Assembly: GCA_946480715.1 (NCBI GenBank)
Contig: CAMLKK010000095.1
Coordinates: forward strand, 1-5,850
Direction: 5' to 3'
DNA from: an uncultured Bacteriovorax sp.
GTDB lineage: Bacteria > Bdellovibrionota > Bacteriovoracia > Bacteriovoracales > Bacteriovoracaceae
Length of the DNA stretch: 5,850 nucleotides
Shown: in pieces, positions 3,709 to 5,850 of the stretch
How the letters are laid out: each line of letters starts with the position of its first letter
Numbering within the stretch: the stretch's first letter is position 1
Made by a program: the position numbers and the translations under genes
The notes under the pieces: generated by a model
Told to the model about the DNA's origin: nothing
Database searches by the model: none
What the model saw: the letters and a program-made list of their open reading frames with translations, nothing else

Positions 3709-5331
3709 ATGTGCGGTTTTATTTTTGTTGAAGGTCTACAGCAGACTGACGTTGAACTATCTCCCTCACTTGCGAAATCGATCAAAGACTCACTTACTCA
3801 CCGCGGACCTGATGATCATAAAATGGTTTGGTTTGAACGGGGATTTTTTGGTTTTCATCGCCTGGCCATCATGGATCTTTCACCTCTAGGGGCGCAACCT
3901 TTCAGTAATCCTGATAACGACTATCTCGTTTGTAATGGAGAAGTTTACAATTATCCGTCACTGAAAAAAGATGTCGAATCATCAACTCATTATCGCTTTA
4001 TCTCGCATTCTGATTGTGAAGTTCTGCTTCCTCTCTATAAAAGAGATGGACTCGAAAAAATGGTCAAAGCGCTGGATGCAGAGTTTGCACTTGTCATTTG
4101 GGATCACACTGCTAAAAAAATCCTCGCGGCCCGCGATCCGATGGGGATTAGACCACTTTTTTATGGGAAAACATCAAAACTAAAAAAACAAGATGGGTGG
4201 GCCTTCGCTTCTGAGGCCAAAGCACTTCATGAAGTGTGTGACGAAATCTATCCTTTTCCACCAGGACATTTTTTTGATGGTGAAAAATTTGTTTGTTACC
4301 TGGATCTTTCTCAACATTCAACTTTTCATTCATCACCTCGCGAAGAAGTTTTAAAGGGGATCAATGCTCGTCTCAAGTCGGCCGTTGATAAAAGACTGCA
4401 GTCTGATGCAGAAATTGGTTTTCTTCTTTCGGGTGGGCTTGATTCATCACTTGTCTGCGCTATTGCTCAAAAACTTAATCCTGGAAAACCAATACGTACA
4501 TTTTCCGTGGGCATGACTCACGATGCGATTGATTCAAAATATGCTCAGGAAGTTGCAACCTATATTGGAGCTCATCACACGAATGTCACTATGACTCTTG
4601 ATGAAGTTTTAAATGCGCTTAAAAAAGTTATTTATCATCTTGAGACTTGGGATATAACGACGGTAAGGGCCTCTGTCGGAATGTATCTGGTCTGTCAGTA
4701 CATTCATAAAAAGACAAAAATTAAAGTTCTGCTCACTGGTGAAGTGAGTGATGAACTCTTTGGTTATAAATATACGGATTTTGCTCCCAATGCAGCTGAA
4801 TTTCAAAAAGAAGCGGCCAAACGAATTAAAGAACTTTATCTCTACGACGTTCTAAGAGCTGACCGCTGTCTCTCGGCGCATTCATTGGAAGCACGCGTAC
4901 CTTTCTCCGATAAGGATTTCGTCGAGTTTGTCATGAACATCAATCCTGATTTGAAAATGAACACGACAGGGGTTGGAAAATATCTTTTAAGAGAAGCATT
5001 CAAAGATGAAGCTCTTCTTCCCGAATCCATTTTATGGAGAGAAAAAGCGGCCTTCTCAGATGCCGTAGGTCACTCCATGGTTGATGAATTGAAGGCGCAT
5101 GCAGAAAGAACATATAGTGATGAGGATCTAAAAGGCGCTGCTAAAAAATATCCTTACAAAACACCATTCACCAAAGAATCTCTTCTTTATCGCGATATCT
5201 TTGAAACTTTTTATCCTAATCGCGCTAAGATGATCCCTGATTATTGGATGCCAAATAAAGAATGGGAGAACTGCCAGGTTTCAGATCCCAGCGCGCGCGT
5301 CCTTCCAAATTACGGGGCCAGTGGAAAATAA
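3709..5331 (+). CDS. asnB: Asparagine synthetase B, glutamine-hydrolysing
   Basis: The 540-residue enzyme makes asparagine from aspartate, ATP and glutamine in the cytoplasm (EC 6.3.5.4). The N-terminal class II glutaminase domain (2 to about 195) has Cys2 as nucleophile after Met removal, with HRGPD (31-35), FHRLAIMD (49-56), NGEVYN (76-81) and Asp102 lining the glutamine site. The synthetase domain (about 210-520) has the PPi-loop SGGLDSS (241-247), ETWDITTVRAS (312-322), GEVSDELFG (344-352) and LEARVPF (393-399). The size matches E. coli AsnB (554 aa). The C-terminus, with YWMPNKEW and DPSAR, resembles animal ASNS and a group of bacterial AsnB enzymes more than E. coli AsnB, judged from memory. 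The usual GEG-[SA]-DE motif has Val at its Gly position (residue 345). All key residues are present, so it should be active. The stop overlaps the next gene's ATG. Confidence 0.96.
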   Translation: MCGFIFVEGLQQTDVELSPSLAKSIKDSLTHRGPDDHKMVWFERGFFGFHRLAIMDLSPLGAQPFSNPDNDYLVCNGEVYNYPSLKKDVESSTHYRFISHSDCEVLLPLYKRDGLEKMVKALDAEFALVIWDHTAKKILAARDPMGIRPLFYGKTSKLKKQDGWAFASEAKALHEVCDEIYPFPPGHFFDGEKFVCYLDLSQHSTFHSSPREEVLKGINARLKSAVDKRLQSDAEIGFLLSGGLDSSLVCAIAQKLNPGKPIRTFSVGMTHDAIDSKYAQEVATYIGAHHTNVTMTLDEVLNALKKVIYHLETWDITTVRASVGMYLVCQYIHKKTKIKVLLTGEVSDELFGYKYTDFAPNAAEFQKEAAKRIKELYLYDVLRADRCLSAHSLEARVPFSDKDFVEFVMNINPDLKMNTTGVGKYLLREAFKDEALLPESILWREKAAFSDAVGHSMVDELKAHAERTYSDEDLKGAAKKYPYKTPFTKESLLYRDIFETFYPNRAKMIPDYWMPNKEWENCQVSDPSARVLPNYGASGK

Positions 5332-5850
5332 TGAATAGTCCGAGTTACCAAATATGCTTTCAAAATGAATTTTTCATCATAGTAGACAAAGAGGCCCAAG
5401 TATTAAGCGTGCCTTCCAGAGACCGCGAAGATGATCGACCTATTCTGGGAAAGATTCTCGAACAAGATTTAAAGACCCAAATTTATCCCGTTCACCGTCT
5501 CGATTACGAAGTGAGTGGTCTCATCATGTTTGCCCTTACTCCGGCCGCTCAAAAAGCAGGCAATGCCTGGTTTGAAAAGAAAGAAGTCCATAAAACTTAT
5601 AGTGCGCTTACATCCTTTTCTGCCAGTTCACCTGAAAGAAAATCACATACTTTCAAGAAGGGAGAAAAACTCACGTGGAAATGTAAACTTCTTCGCGGAA
5701 AAAAACGCGCCTATGAATCACCTCATGGAAAAGAGTCACTCACCGAGGCCTTATTGGTTGATGAAAAAAATGGAATTCTTCTCTGGGAACTTTCACCAAT
5801 AACCGGACGATCACATCAACTTCGCTATGAACTTTTCCGTCACGATCAAC
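5331..5850 (+). CDS. RluA-family pseudouridine synthase, 3' end beyond window
   Basis: An ATG at 5331 shares its A with the asnB stop (TAATG) and opens a frame with no stop for 173 codons to the window edge. The product shows the RluA-family catalytic motif HRLDYEVSGLIMFA (55-68), in which Asp58 is the expected catalytic aspartate. Other family landmarks are HKTYSAL (87-93), a SLTEALLV strand (136-143) and ITGRSHQLR (157-165). These enzymes convert uridine to pseudouridine in rRNA or tRNA. The target cannot be assigned between RluA, RluC, RluD and TruC types from this part. No S4 domain precedes the catalytic core, which starts almost at the N-terminus, favouring the short RluA/TruC type. There is only a weak ribosome site, so translation is probably coupled to asnB. 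The gene is cut by the window edge and not evidently broken. Confidence 0.87.
   Translation, partial: MNSPSYQICFQNEFFIIVDKEAQVLSVPSRDREDDRPILGKILEQDLKTQIYPVHRLDYEVSGLIMFALTPAAQKAGNAWFEKKEVHKTYSALTSFSASSPERKSHTFKKGEKLTWKCKLLRGKKRAYESPHGKESLTEALLVDEKNGILLWELSPITGRSHQLRYELFRHDQ

Noticed and set aside
5515..5802. 95-codon plus-strand ORF near the right edge
   Set aside because: It is out of frame with the pseudouridine synthase reading from 5331, which shows clear HRLD and TGRSHQLR motifs over the same bases.
1..5850. Search for CRISPR repeats, tRNA or rRNA genes, insertion sequences and attachment sites
   Set aside because: No regularly spaced repeats, cloverleaf-like segments, transposase motifs or terminal inverted repeats were seen; nearly all the sequence is filled by ordinary genes.

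Overview
The window reads as an ordinary chromosomal stretch from a moderately AT-rich Gram-negative bacterium. The best guess is a member of the Bdellovibrionota, of the Bacteriovorax/Peredibacter kind. That guess rests on the GC content (about 40% by eye), the strong excess of GGCC, the mix of proteins (YkuD_2-type L,D-transpeptidase, SelL-like redox protein) and remembered sequence style. There is no rRNA or marker gene to settle it. I see no mobile element, CRISPR array, tRNA or rRNA.

Layout. Bases 1-74 hold the start of a minus-strand gene that runs off the left edge. Next on the minus strand is a very short gene (135-245, 36 aa, one predicted membrane helix) with a GGAGG ribosome binding site and its own intrinsic terminator (99-130). 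The gap at 246-436 separates it from a divergent plus-strand gene and holds a perfect 15-base palindrome, an 8-bp hairpin and a possible 18-codon basic peptide. Then come a secreted YkuD_2-family L,D-transpeptidase (437-1027, plus), an EamA-family transporter (993-1892, minus) that overlaps it tail to tail by 35 bp, and a divergent exported DUF4097-like beta-repeat protein (1969-2652, plus). The plus strand continues with a four-helix membrane domain fused to a CxxC SelL/peroxiredoxin-like domain (2711-3637) and a class B asparagine synthetase (3709-5331). The asparagine synthetase stop codon overlaps by one base the start of an RluA-type pseudouridine synthase (5331 to beyond 5850).

How the genes relate. 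Only asnB and the pseudouridine synthase look like one translationally coupled unit. The others appear to be single-gene units with envelope (transpeptidase, DUF4097-like), transport (EamA), redox (SelL-like) and amino-acid/RNA housekeeping roles, and no shared pathway is evident. Start sites fall into two kinds. Some have a Shine-Dalgarno sequence (the small protein, the DUF4097-like gene, asnB). Three others lack one but have a -10-like hexamer exactly six bases before the ATG, which suggests leaderless mRNAs. The most interesting leads are that spacing pattern, the 36-aa membrane peptide locus with its palindrome, the membrane/SelL-like fusion and the GGCC excess. I found no convincing new multi-gene system.
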